A stretch of 14,603 bases of DNA from Acidiparvus fluvialis (GTDB lineage Bacteria; Acidobacteriota; Holophagae; Holophagales; Holophagaceae), in contig JBFSVS010000020.1 of assembly GCA_041263285.1 (NCBI GenBank), positions 1 through 14,603 of the forward strand, read 5' to 3'. Each line of letters begins with the position of its first letter. Position 1 is the first letter of the stretch. The position numbers and the translations under genes were made by a program. A model generated the notes under the pieces. It searched no databases. It had not been told where the DNA came from and saw nothing but the letters and a program-made list of their open reading frames with translations. This document shows, in pieces, positions 7,963 to 14,603 of this stretch.

Positions 7963-8351
7963 TGACGATTAAAAGATTAGGACAGGGGCTTCGAGGTTCT
8001 TACGCCCCATCATTATCTCCCCAAGCACTCCCGCGTCTCCAAAAGGCATGGAGTTACCTCGTGGGTCCTGTGATTGCTAAGAAAACTCTCCCGCTCGAAC
8101 TGCGGGGTTCCAAGTTAGTGGTGGGTTGCTGGGATCTGGCCTCGCTATCCTCCCTGCAGGCTTCAAGCGCAGGGTCCTGGGCTCAATTACGCGATCGCTT
8201 TCAAACCTATACGGGAGTTGAAATTACGAGCATGGTTATTATTCCCTCGGATCCCCTGATTCCCCGGCCCCCGGTCAGCGTTGAGGGTGATCATTTCAAG
8301 GCTTCGCTTCGCTTTCTTCAACAACGAGCGAATGCCTCAAAAAAGAGCTGA
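7962..8351 (+). CDS. DciA-like (DUF721) protein, putative replicative helicase loader
   Basis: A 129-residue protein with the DUF721 core. W30 and the VG pair at 34-35 belong to the usual W..ivG pattern, followed by a short strand at 42-48, GSKLVVGCW (49-57) and a helix with paired Leu. DciA proteins load the DnaB replicative helicase in bacteria that lack DnaC or DnaI; the family is fast-evolving, so the match rests on pattern rather than on catalytic residues. The gene stands alone between the divergent lepB and the convergent tRNA-Pro gene, which ends 10 bases past its stop. Its start is supported by the TACAAT element six bases upstream. The C-terminal 30 residues are basic and variable. 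Confidence 0.7.
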   Translation: MTIKRLGQGLRGSYAPSLSPQALPRLQKAWSYLVGPVIAKKTLPLELRGSKLVVGCWDLASLSSLQASSAGSWAQLRDRFQTYTGVEITSMVIIPSDPLIPRPPVSVEGDHFKASLRFLQQRANASKKS

Positions 8352-8361
8352 TCCTTTTAAA

Positions 8362-8438
<77 letters not shown>

Positions 8439-8451
8439 AGGGTAGCCTTTA

Positions 8452-8480
8452 AATGTAGCGAACTCTCACCAAGGCGTCCA
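8452..8480 (-). promoter_or_regulatory. Candidate promoter of tRNA-Pro
   Basis: On the minus strand, TGGACG (8475-8480, four of six to TTGACA) and TACATT (8452-8457, four of six to TATAAT) are separated by exactly 17 bases. The -10 lies 13 bases before the mature tRNA 5' end, which suits a very short leader. Confidence 0.4.
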
Positions 8481-8487
8481 CCCTTCT

Positions 8488-8500
8488 TACATTTACCGCA
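8488..8500 (+). promoter_or_regulatory. Candidate -10 element of a leaderless transcript (glpX)
   Basis: TACATT (8488-8493) is followed by six bases and then the glpX ATG at 8500. No ribosome site is visible upstream of that ATG. The element is the mirror image of the tRNA-Pro -10 in the same intergenic space: TAAATGTA 8450-8457 against TACATTTA 8488-8495. Confidence 0.5.
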
Positions 8501-9504
8501 TGGATTCGGTAGTCTCTAGAAAGACCCTCAAGGATACTCCATTGGATTCAAAACTTTATCTGCACTTTTTGAGAATTGCTGAAGAGGCGGCCCTTGCCTG
8601 TGCTCCATCCATCGGACAGGGAGATCGCAAAGAGAGCGATCGTTTAGCGGTTGAAGCGATGCGACGAACGATGCAGTCTGTCCCCATGGACGGCACCATC
8701 GTCATTGGTGAGGGGGAGCGTGACGAAGCGCCTATGCTGTTCATCGGCGAACAAGTGGGACTCGGGGGAGAAAAGATTGATATTGCCGTCGATCCTCTAG
8801 AGGGCACCAATTTGTGCGCGGAGAATTTGCCTAATGCAATCACGGTGCTCGCTGCGGCCCCCGCACAAGGGTTACTTCATGCCCCGGATCTCTACATGGA
8901 AAAACTGGTGGTCGGTCCCGCCTGTAGAGGTTGTGTGCATTTGACTTGGTCGGTAGAAACCAATCTTCAAGCCATGGCTAAGGCCCTGACCCTTTCGTTG
9001 TCTGAACTTCAAATTACGGTTCTGGATCGACCCCGTCATCGGTCGTTGATTGAATCCATTCAACAATGCGGAGCTCGAGTTCATCTTATTTCAGACGGAG
9101 ATCTGAGTGCTTGCATACTTGCAGCTCTCGACGGTTCAGGAACCCACGGAGTCATGGGAACCGGAGGCGCCCCCGAGGGGGTCCTTGCGGCGGCAGCCCT
9201 GAAGTGTTTGGGGGGCGAAATTCAAGGACGCCTCGTGACGGATCGCAATACGGCCAGTCAAGCGGCGGCCGAGCAAATGGGCGCTGAATTTAATAAAATC
9301 TATCTCACCGATGACCTAGCCCCGGGATCTGAAATCATTTTTGCTGCATCCGGGGTGACGTCAGGTGATTTGGTTCAAGGCGTAACAATACAAGGTACGA
9401 CTCGAGAAGTTTATAGTGTGCTCCTCACCACCGAACAAACCGGTCTGCGCTACTACAAATCGACCCTCGCATCGGACGGAGCGAGAACCACGGTGGCGCT
9501 TTAG
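8500..9504 (+). CDS. glpX: Class II fructose-1,6-bisphosphatase
   Basis: GlpX removes the 1-phosphate of fructose-1,6-bisphosphate, the committed step of gluconeogenesis, in the cytoplasm with Mn2+ or Mg2+. At 334 residues it matches the 336-residue E. coli protein. Conserved blocks are GQGDRKESD (39-47), GEGERDEAPM (70-79), DPLEGT (98-103) and GGAPEG (222-227). The metal and phosphate ligands known from E. coli (D33, E57, D85, E88, E213) correspond to D42, E71, D98, E101 and E226, all present. It may be bifunctional with sedoheptulose-1,7-bisphosphatase activity, as some GlpX proteins are. The stop codon overlaps that of the opposing deacetylase gene by four bases. The ATG has no ribosome site but has TACATT six bases upstream. 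Confidence 0.95.
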   Translation: MDSVVSRKTLKDTPLDSKLYLHFLRIAEEAALACAPSIGQGDRKESDRLAVEAMRRTMQSVPMDGTIVIGEGERDEAPMLFIGEQVGLGGEKIDIAVDPLEGTNLCAENLPNAITVLAAAPAQGLLHAPDLYMEKLVVGPACRGCVHLTWSVETNLQAMAKALTLSLSELQITVLDRPRHRSLIESIQQCGARVHLISDGDLSACILAALDGSGTHGVMGTGGAPEGVLAAAALKCLGGEIQGRLVTDRNTASQAAAEQMGAEFNKIYLTDDLAPGSEIIFAASGVTSGDLVQGVTIQGTTREVYSVLLTTEQTGLRYYKSTLASDGARTTVAL

Positions 9505-10376
9505 CGCTTTAAAAGGGCTTCGCTAGGGAGAATAAAGTGAACCTCTTCCTGGGCCTTAGGAATGAGGCGTTGAAGCGCGAAAAGGGTTTCGGGATAAACG
9601 TGACCAATCATCACCACTTGGCCTTTCTGTCGAGCGATTTTAAGTCCTCGATTCCATTGGGTTTCGATAGCCTTAAAATTTTTTTCATCATCGAGAAAAA
9701 TATTTCGTGACGCTTGGGGAATCTTCAGTTCTTCCGCTACGTCGGCGGCCACGGTGGTCGAGGCCGTCCGACTATCGATGAAAAATAAGCGCCGGGCTTT
9801 AATTTCTCGAAGAATCCATTTCATCTTCATGCGATTGGAAGTCACTACGGATCCCATATGATTATTGCTTCCCACGATGTACGGGACAGCCTGAAGGGCT
9901 TTTCGAGTGCGCTGAACCATTTCCGCCTCTTCGAGTGAATCCAGAAGGGCATCCGGCCCGGGATTGGCCGAAGCGCGTCCCTCCATGGGCAGGTGAAGCA
10001 TGACTTCTTTTTGGCTTTGGTGAAGGCGTTCGGCACTCCGCTGACTCTCAGGCTGATACGGTAATACGGCTCCAGCGAAAGGAATCGGAAGGCGGCAAAA
10101 GGCTTCGATCAGATCGATATCGACATAACCAAAATCATCAATGATGAGAATCACCTGGGGACGGGTGGCAACAACGGACTGGGGCGGAACTTTGGGGAGA
10201 CGTCGGGTGCCGGACCCTTCATCAGGGCGAATCGATCTGGGTAACTTTGGAGACGGCGTGGAAACCTGAGGACGCACTCGGCGAACGTAGAAAAAACTTC
10301 CCGCTAAAAGGATCAGGAGAAGACTCAACCCAACCCAGAGCAACGTCGACGAGGAAGAAGTCCGACGTAAGGGCAT
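9501..10376 (-). CDS. Divergent polysaccharide deacetylase (YibQ-like, DUF610), membrane-anchored
   Basis: The protein has 291 residues: an N-terminal membrane anchor at 11-30, a Pro/Ser-rich linker at about 35-70, then the divergent polysaccharide deacetylase domain in the periplasm. Family motifs are IIDDFG (78-83), MLHLPMEG (126-133), GSNNHMGS (169-176), FFIDSRT (198-204), FLDD (227-230) and GHVYPET (258-264). The fold is that of NodB-type deacetylases; the substrate of this branch is not established, though a murein or envelope glycan is assumed. Its start lies one base after the stop of the S41 gene, so the two are co-transcribed. S41 (CtpA) beside YibQ is a common pairing in Proteobacteria, usually with the amidase activator EnvC, which is absent here. 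Confidence 0.92.
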   Translation of the reverse strand: MPLRRTSSSSTLLWVGLSLLLILLAGSFFYVRRVRPQVSTPSPKLPRSIRPDEGSGTRRLPKVPPQSVVATRPQVILIIDDFGYVDIDLIEAFCRLPIPFAGAVLPYQPESQRSAERLHQSQKEVMLHLPMEGRASANPGPDALLDSLEEAEMVQRTRKALQAVPYIVGSNNHMGSVVTSNRMKMKWILREIKARRLFFIDSRTASTTVAADVAEELKIPQASRNIFLDDEKNFKAIETQWNRGLKIARQKGQVVMIGHVYPETLFALQRLIPKAQEEVHFILPSEALLKR

Positions 10377-10377
10377 C

Positions 10378-11568
10378 TTAGGAAGCCTTGCTCCCCTGCA
10401 CCGTGTCGTTTAAGGTATCCAGAATGAAATCGATGAGACGGTCTTGCGGCCCAAAATCTTTAATCGGCTTATCGGCCTTCACTCCGGTTTGATCGACTTC
10501 TTCTCGTCCCGCGCCCGTCCAGCGCTCCATCACAATCTCTAGGGCGCCTCCCTGGCTCAGCGGGATGCGACCAAGCGCGACTCCCAATCCTGCCGTCTGA
10601 CTCCCCCAGGTTTTTGCTTTTCCGTGGCGCTTAAGGGCGGATGCTAAAAGTTCTGCCACGCCGGATGTCGAGGAGTCTTGGAGGACGATGAGTTTCATCG
10701 AGGGGCGTGGGCTGGAAGGGGTCAAGGTAAGATTCACATTAGGTTTGTTGGTGGATCGAAGGGTGGCAAACAAGCCTTCGCTGCATAAAAGGTTAGCGAT
10801 ATTCAGCGCAACCTCCATCGTGCCTTCGCTATTATTTCTGAGATCTAAGATGAGAGGCTGATTCGGTGACAAACGACCGAGGAGGGTATTGAACTCTTTA
10901 TCTCGGCCTGCCCTCAAGTCCGAGAGGGTAATTAAGGAACCCCGTGACGATGTTTGAAATCCGAGAGGAGGAAATTTGATGTTTTCTAATTTAAGAATGG
11001 TCTTCACAGGCTCGACCGTATCTTTGGGATAGCGCTGAACCTCAATTTCGGTGCCCTCAGGACCTCGGGTGAGGCGTTGCATTTTCCATGCACTGATTTT
11101 ATTTAAGCTAAGACCGTTGAGGCGTCGGATCACTTCCCCCGGACGAAGACCCGCACGATCGGCCGGACCTCCGGGGACCACGGTCAATACAGACGCATAA
11201 ATCCCTCGCTTAATGAGCGTCATTCCCGCCGAGGCTCCTCCGGGATCTTCTTCGGAAAGATCCGAAGCGTTGAGCCAAGAATTGAATGGGTGAGATCTTT
11301 CAAGGGCCGATTGAATTCCGCCCTTGATAACCAATTCCATATCTGGAACTTCCACATAACGATCATTGATCAGATCTAAAATATCTTGTAAATCGGAGAG
11401 GCCCGCCAACTGATCGAGATTCACTTCTTTCTTAGAGGCCGCCTTCGGATCCTGAAGAGTTGCGGTGGAGGCCGATGAACTCCAAGGCGGTAGCGGACTC
11501 CAAAGGGGGGTGGTCACACCCAACACGATGGGTAAAGTGCCTAAGACGAGCCAATTGCGCGGATTCAT
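10378..11568 (-). CDS. CtpA-like S41 family PDZ protein with both catalytic residues replaced
   Basis: The product has 396 residues, a hydrophobic N-terminal signal or anchor at about 6-24, a PDZ domain at about 114-194 and an S41 (C-terminal processing peptidase) core behind it. An ungapped alignment over the active site can be anchored on the conserved Glu (E306) of the SASE-type motif. The nucleophile position three residues before it is Gly303, and the general-base Lys position 22 residues after it is Leu328 (TAGLG instead of TFGKG). LDLRNN is kept (242-247). It is therefore probably not an active Ser/Lys protease of the standard type; Ser302, one residue off, is the only nearby alternative. 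A GTG at 11571 is a second possible start; I prefer ATG at 11568 because TAAACT lies six bases upstream. It follows ddl and precedes the YibQ-like gene. Confidence 0.9.
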   Translation of the reverse strand: MNPRNWLVLGTLPIVLGVTTPLWSPLPPWSSSASTATLQDPKAASKKEVNLDQLAGLSDLQDILDLINDRYVEVPDMELVIKGGIQSALERSHPFNSWLNASDLSEEDPGGASAGMTLIKRGIYASVLTVVPGGPADRAGLRPGEVIRRLNGLSLNKISAWKMQRLTRGPEGTEIEVQRYPKDTVEPVKTILKLENIKFPPLGFQTSSRGSLITLSDLRAGRDKEFNTLLGRLSPNQPLILDLRNNSEGTMEVALNIANLLCSEGLFATLRSTNKPNVNLTLTPSSPRPSMKLIVLQDSSTSGVAELLASALKRHGKAKTWGSQTAGLGVALGRIPLSQGGALEIVMERWTGAGREEVDQTGVKADKPIKDFGPQDRLIDFILDTLNDTVQGSKAS

Positions 11569-11580
11569 CACTTCAGTTTA
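11566..11580 (-). promoter_or_regulatory. Candidate -10 element of a leaderless transcript (S41 gene)
   Basis: On the minus strand TAAACT (11575-11580), six bases (GAAGTG), then ATG (11566-11568). No clear -35 or ribosome site is seen. It would allow the S41-deacetylase pair to be expressed separately from ddl. Confidence 0.4.
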
Positions 11581-11616
11581 TCAGTGCTTTCAGGCGAGGC
11601 GAGCGATTCTCCCTCT

Positions 11617-12711
11617 TTAGGTCCAAGTGTGGCCTGATTCAAATCCCCGATTTTTCTTCAACTCCTTTGCATGTCGCTCAAACGCTAAGTCAATCAAGCG
11701 ATCGAGAAGCGCAGGATAACTCAACCCCGAGGCTTCCATGAGTTTGGGATACATCGAGATGGCCGTGAAGCCGGGGATTAAATTGATTTCATTGAGAAAG
11801 AGTTTTCCTGAGGTGGTTTCCATGAAAAAATCAACGCGCGCCATGCCATAGGCATCGAGGGCCCGAAAGGCCAATTGGGCTTGGTGGCGAATCTGATCGG
11901 AAACCAATGCGGGGATCGCAGCCGGGATCTGGGTCGTCGATTTTTTGCCGACATATTTATCGTGAAAGGTATAAAACTCTTCTCCCACCAAAACTTCACC
12001 CACCACGGATACGAAAGGGTTATCTCCTCCCAGCACCGCGACTTCCAACTCCCGAACCGAAAGTCCTTGTTCCACCAAGACCCGGCGATCATAAGTAAAG
12101 GCACGCGCCAGGGCTGCAGAGAGGTCGGAAGGTTTTTTAATTTTTTCAATCCCAATACTCGATCCGAGGTTAGCCGGCTTCACAAAAAGGGGATAGCCCA
12201 GGGCGTCGATGGCGGAAAGATTCTCTTGGGGATTTTGTTGCCACCCTTCTTCGGTCAGCCCCACAAACGGCACGACGGGCAGTCCTTCGGATTGCCAGAT
12301 CCGTTTCGTAATCCACTTATCCATTCCTGCGGCCATCGCAAGAAGACCCGCTCCCGTGTAGGGACGATGTAAAAGTTGAAGATACCCTTGAAGCTGCCCG
12401 TCCTCACCGGATGCGCCGTGGATGGCATTGAAGAAAATATCCGGGAGCGGAGTACCCTCCGATCCTTTTTCTAAAGGTAAAAAAGGATGTGAACTTTTTT
12501 CGGGTTGCTCATGGGCGACCAGACGATCAAAAGGCGTTTTACCGTTTTGAGTGAGGACGGTCCACACGCCATTGCGTGCGACGCCAATGGGGATCACATC
12601 GTATTGAGTAGGATCTAGGTGTTGGGCGATGCTTCGAGCCGTCACAATAGAGACCTCGTGCTCCGGGGACTCGCCTCCAAAAATTAATCCTACGGATCTA
12701 CGCTTGGTCAT
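11617..12711 (-). CDS. ddl: D-alanine--D-alanine ligase
   Basis: Ddl joins two D-alanines with ATP for the end of the peptidoglycan stem peptide, in the cytoplasm. The protein has 364 residues and all family landmarks: GGESPEHEVS (12-21), HGASGEDGQLQG (98-109), KPANLGSSIG (178-187), E214 as adenine-side ligand, K252-Y253 in the omega loop, R292 with VDFF, and NEINLIPGFT (307-316). The Tyr of the KY pair marks D-Ala-D-Ala rather than D-Ala-D-Lac (VanA-type) ligases, although a His (H250) sits two residues earlier. The ATG at 12711 is preceded by AGGGGT and, before that, TAACCT. It is the first gene of the minus-strand envelope run, 48 bases ahead of the S41 gene, and is divergent from coaD. 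Confidence 0.97.
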   Translation of the reverse strand: MTKRRSVGLIFGGESPEHEVSIVTARSIAQHLDPTQYDVIPIGVARNGVWTVLTQNGKTPFDRLVAHEQPEKSSHPFLPLEKGSEGTPLPDIFFNAIHGASGEDGQLQGYLQLLHRPYTGAGLLAMAAGMDKWITKRIWQSEGLPVVPFVGLTEEGWQQNPQENLSAIDALGYPLFVKPANLGSSIGIEKIKKPSDLSAALARAFTYDRRVLVEQGLSVRELEVAVLGGDNPFVSVVGEVLVGEEFYTFHDKYVGKKSTTQIPAAIPALVSDQIRHQAQLAFRALDAYGMARVDFFMETTSGKLFLNEINLIPGFTAISMYPKLMEASGLSYPALLDRLIDLAFERHAKELKKNRGFESGHTWT

Positions 12712-12723
12712 ACCCCTAGGTTA
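12709..12723 (-). promoter_or_regulatory. Candidate -10 element of a leaderless transcript (ddl)
   Basis: On the minus strand TAACCT (12718-12723), six bases AGGGGT, then the ddl ATG. The hexamer keeps only the TA...T of the consensus, and AGGGG could instead be a poorly spaced ribosome site, so this is the weakest of the four cases. Confidence 0.35.
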
Positions 12724-12744
12724 GCCAAAACCTCTGTGCTTAGT

Positions 12745-12750
12745 GATAAT
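12745..12750 (+). promoter_or_regulatory. Candidate -10 element of coaD
   Basis: GATAAT matches TATAAT at five of six positions and lies 24 bases before the GTG start, which leaves room for a short leader containing the GAGAG ribosome site (12764-12768). No good -35 is visible. Confidence 0.35.
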
Positions 12751-12774
12751 CTGAAAGAAATTCGAGAGTCCTGC

Positions 12775-13263
12775 GTGCGAAAAGCCATTTATCCCGGTTC
12801 CTTTGACCCCGTCCACTTAGGTCACTTAGATCTGATTGCTCGAGCCGAAAAACTCGTCGATCACCTGGTCGTCGCGGTCCTCCACAACCCGACCAAAGCG
12901 TGTTCCTTTTCGGTCGATGAGCGAATGACGATGCTCCGCTCCATGACCCAACACCTCCCCCATGTCGAGGTGACGAGTTTCGAAGGTCTGCTCGTAGATT
13001 TTGCAAAAAGCCAGAAAGCGAACTTCATTATTCGAGGGATCCGAGCGTTTAGTGATTTTGAGTATGAATTTCAAATGGCGCTAGTCAATCGAAAACTTGC
13101 TACCGAGCTTGAAACGATCTTCTTGATGCCCAAAGAAAAATATTCAGCCGTGAGTTCTAAATTGATTCGGGAGATTGGTTTCTTTGGCGGGGACTTGAGT
13201 GAATTCTGTCCGAAAGAACTCTTGCCGCAAATCAAGGCTCATCTGAAAGGCCGTAAGCCTTAA
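12775..13263 (+). CDS. coaD: Phosphopantetheine adenylyltransferase
   Basis: CoaD transfers AMP from ATP to 4'-phosphopantetheine, the penultimate step of coenzyme A synthesis. From the GTG at 12775 the protein has 162 residues, the usual length, and begins VRKAIYPGSFDPVHLGH like its relatives, with the nucleotidyltransferase HxGH motif (HLGH) at residues 15-18. Further marks are RGIRAFSDFEYE near 88-99 and the second ATP-binding motif with SSKLIRE near 127-133. The frame stays open to an ATG at 12736, but that start adds 13 residues not found in the family, while GTG has GAGAG (12764-12768) six bases upstream. It stands alone, divergent from ddl, and its TAA overlaps the recG stop codon in TTAA. 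Confidence 0.96.
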   Translation: MRKAIYPGSFDPVHLGHLDLIARAEKLVDHLVVAVLHNPTKACSFSVDERMTMLRSMTQHLPHVEVTSFEGLLVDFAKSQKANFIIRGIRAFSDFEYEFQMALVNRKLATELETIFLMPKEKYSAVSSKLIREIGFFGGDLSEFCPKELLPQIKAHLKGRKP

Positions 13264-14603
13264 GAAATTTCAGCCAGCGTAAAGTTTTTGTGCTCGAGTC
13301 GAATCCATAATCGTTCTTGGGCATTCAGTCCCTGTTGAACGTGGATTTCCGCTCGCTGTTTACATTCCATGAGAATCTCGACGTCCCGAGACGCATCCGC
13401 CACAATGAAGGTGGGGAGCCCCGACTGCTTCGTTCCAAAGAAATCGCCGGATTGGCGAAGGTCTAAGTCTTTTTTGGCAATCGCAAAGCCATCCTGAAGG
13501 GTCAAGAGCGCCTTCAGTCGCTCCGATTCCTGATCGGAAATCATCAGGAAGACGCCGGCCCGAGTGCCGCGACCAATGCGACCTCTCAACTGGTGGAGTT
13601 GAGAGAGACCAAAACGTTCGGCATGATCGACGATCATGAGGGTCGCATTGGGAACATCCACCCCTACTTCAATAACCGTGGTAGCGACCAGGATCTGAAT
13701 TTCACCTGCAGCAAAGCGTTTCATACGATCCGTCATATCTTCCGATTTCATTTTTCCGTGAACGGATTCAATGGTGACCTTGGGAAAGCGTTTACGAAGG
13801 AGGGCCTCCATGGTGTGAATATCTCGGAGGACCACTTTTGATTCGTCCTGAGGATCGATCGCGGGGCTGACCACGTAGGCTTGCTGGCCTTGATTGAGAT
13901 GCCGCTCCATCTCGACCCAAGCTTGTTCCATCTGATTGCGCATCAAGAGTAAGGACTCAACCGGTTGGCGTCCCGGAGGGAGCTCTTCAATCATGGAATG
14001 ATCGTGATCCCCCCAAAGCGCCATGGCGAGCGATCTGGGAATAGGGGTGGCGCTCATGACTAACCAATGGGGATCAATCCCTTTATCTTTCATGGCTTCC
14101 CGTTGCCGTACCCCAAAACGATGTTGCTCATCCACGACGACGAGTTGGAGGCCATGGAATTTGACCGTTTCTTGAAAAATGGCATGGGTTCCGATGATGT
14201 AACGGGCCTCGCCTGATTGAATACGTAGGAGCGCTTCTTTTTTTTCGGCCGCTTTCATGCCGCCAAGAAGGAGTTGCAGCGTGCTTGCGCGTTCACCCAA
14301 AAGTTTTCGAAAGGTTGCGACATGTTGACGTGCCAGCACTTCCGTAGGAACTAAGAGGGCCGCCTGCCCGCCGGTTTCGGCCACCATCGCCATTGCTAAA
14401 AAAGCGACGAGGGTCTTGCCGGATCCGACGTCCCCTTGCAAAAGTCGATTCATCACTTGGCCGCTACGAAGATCATCCGCGATCTCTTTGAAAGAACGTC
14501 GCTGGGTCGGGGTAAGAGCAAAAGGAAGGTACATCCGGAGTTGCTCGCGTAACTGATCGGACGTCACCACGGCTTGGCCTTTTCGACGAAGTCGTTTTTC
14601 TTT
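13260..14603 (-). CDS. recG: ATP-dependent DNA helicase RecG (3' part; 5' part beyond right edge)
   Basis: RecG remodels stalled replication forks and Holliday junctions. The visible 447 residues run open to the window edge; the GTG near 14570 is only an internal codon, since the frame continues upstream without a stop. The N-terminal wedge domain lies outside. Visible from the N-terminal side are the helicase motifs LTPTQ, GDVGSGKT (Walker A), PTEVLARQH, DEQHRFG (DExH box), SATPIPRSLA and ELPPGR, then the second helicase lobe with VHGKM, ATTVIEVGVDVPNA, HQLRGRIGRG and the RecG-specific QSGDFFGTKQSG. The C-terminal region is complete. The gene is convergent with coaD and their stops overlap by four bases. 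Confidence 0.96.
   Translation of the reverse strand, partial: KEKRLRRKGQAVVTSDQLREQLRMYLPFALTPTQRRSFKEIADDLRSGQVMNRLLQGDVGSGKTLVAFLAMAMVAETGGQAALLVPTEVLARQHVATFRKLLGERASTLQLLLGGMKAAEKKEALLRIQSGEARYIIGTHAIFQETVKFHGLQLVVVDEQHRFGVRQREAMKDKGIDPHWLVMSATPIPRSLAMALWGDHDHSMIEELPPGRQPVESLLLMRNQMEQAWVEMERHLNQGQQAYVVSPAIDPQDESKVVLRDIHTMEALLRKRFPKVTIESVHGKMKSEDMTDRMKRFAAGEIQILVATTVIEVGVDVPNATLMIVDHAERFGLSQLHQLRGRIGRGTRAGVFLMISDQESERLKALLTLQDGFAIAKKDLDLRQSGDFFGTKQSGLPTFIVADASRDVEILMECKQRAEIHVQQGLNAQERLWIRLEHKNFTLAEIS

Noticed and set aside
7954..7965. Three-codon reading frame (ATG AAA GCA TGA) overlapping the dciA-like start
   Set aside because: It overlaps the proposed -10 element, would lie outside the transcript if that is leaderless, and such short frames are common by chance.
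8191..8198. GCGATCGC octamer like the cyanobacterial HIP1 repeat
   Set aside because: Noticed once, inside the dciA-like coding sequence; I saw no sign of it being repeated, so chance is the simplest explanation.
8339..8361. Intrinsic terminator after tRNA-Pro (T run on the minus strand)
   Set aside because: The possible stem is five A-T-rich pairs with mismatches; too weak to call, although the run of six T's may help termination.
11617..12711. VanA-type D-Ala-D-Lac ligase
   Set aside because: The omega loop keeps the KY pair (K252, Y253) of D-Ala-D-Ala ligases; the single His at 250 is not sufficient for the VanA pattern.
12736..12774. Upstream ATG start for coaD
   Set aside because: It adds 13 residues not found in CoaD proteins, whereas the GTG at 12775 has GAGAG six bases upstream and begins at the usual residue.

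Overview
The window is densely packed, ordinary-looking chromosome from a bacterium with a Gram-negative type of envelope, roughly half G+C by eye. It carries a secreted TPR protein followed by a possible LolB-like protein, an MsbA-type exporter, a YibQ-type deacetylase and peptidoglycan-precursor synthesis. There are no phage, IS, CRISPR or plasmid signs. The AroB sequence style and the gene mix suggest the Acidobacteriota, perhaps near Holophagae, but that is a weak inference. No gap between genes exceeds 100 bases.

Layout. (a) 1-2721, minus strand: an ABC exporter followed one base later by an open frame that runs off the left edge. That frame encodes thiamine-phosphate synthase (ThiE) joined in frame to shikimate kinase (AroK). 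(b) 2785-6186, plus strand: aroB, then a secreted TPR protein and a small exported protein that resembles LolB. (c) 6207-7879, minus strand: signal peptidase I, translationally coupled to a secreted zinc enzyme of the phospholipase C / S1-P1 nuclease superfamily. (d) 7962-9504: a DciA-like (DUF721) gene, tRNA-Pro(CGG) on the minus strand, and glpX. (e) 9501-12711, minus strand: a cell-envelope run of ddl, a CtpA-like S41 protein and a YibQ-like divergent polysaccharide deacetylase. (f) 12775-14603: coaD on the plus strand, meeting the 3' part of recG on the minus strand.

The genes cover central metabolism (GlpX, CoaD, ThiE, AroB, AroK), envelope building and export (ABC exporter, LepB, Ddl, S41, YibQ, TPR/LolB-like) and DNA replication or repair (DciA-like, RecG).

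Four things stand out. The first is the ThiE-AroK fusion, read codon by codon over 307 codons without a stop. The second is a repeated TANNNT-N6-ATG arrangement before dciA-like, glpX, ddl and the S41 gene, which points to leaderless transcripts. The third is the S41 protein, which has lost both catalytic residues (Ser to Gly, Lys to Leu) but keeps its PDZ domain and its place beside YibQ. The fourth is the overlap of lepB with a secreted enzyme whose zinc site should use the N-terminal Trp made by signal peptidase. I do not see a clearly new multi-gene system; the fusion and the promoter pattern are the best leads.
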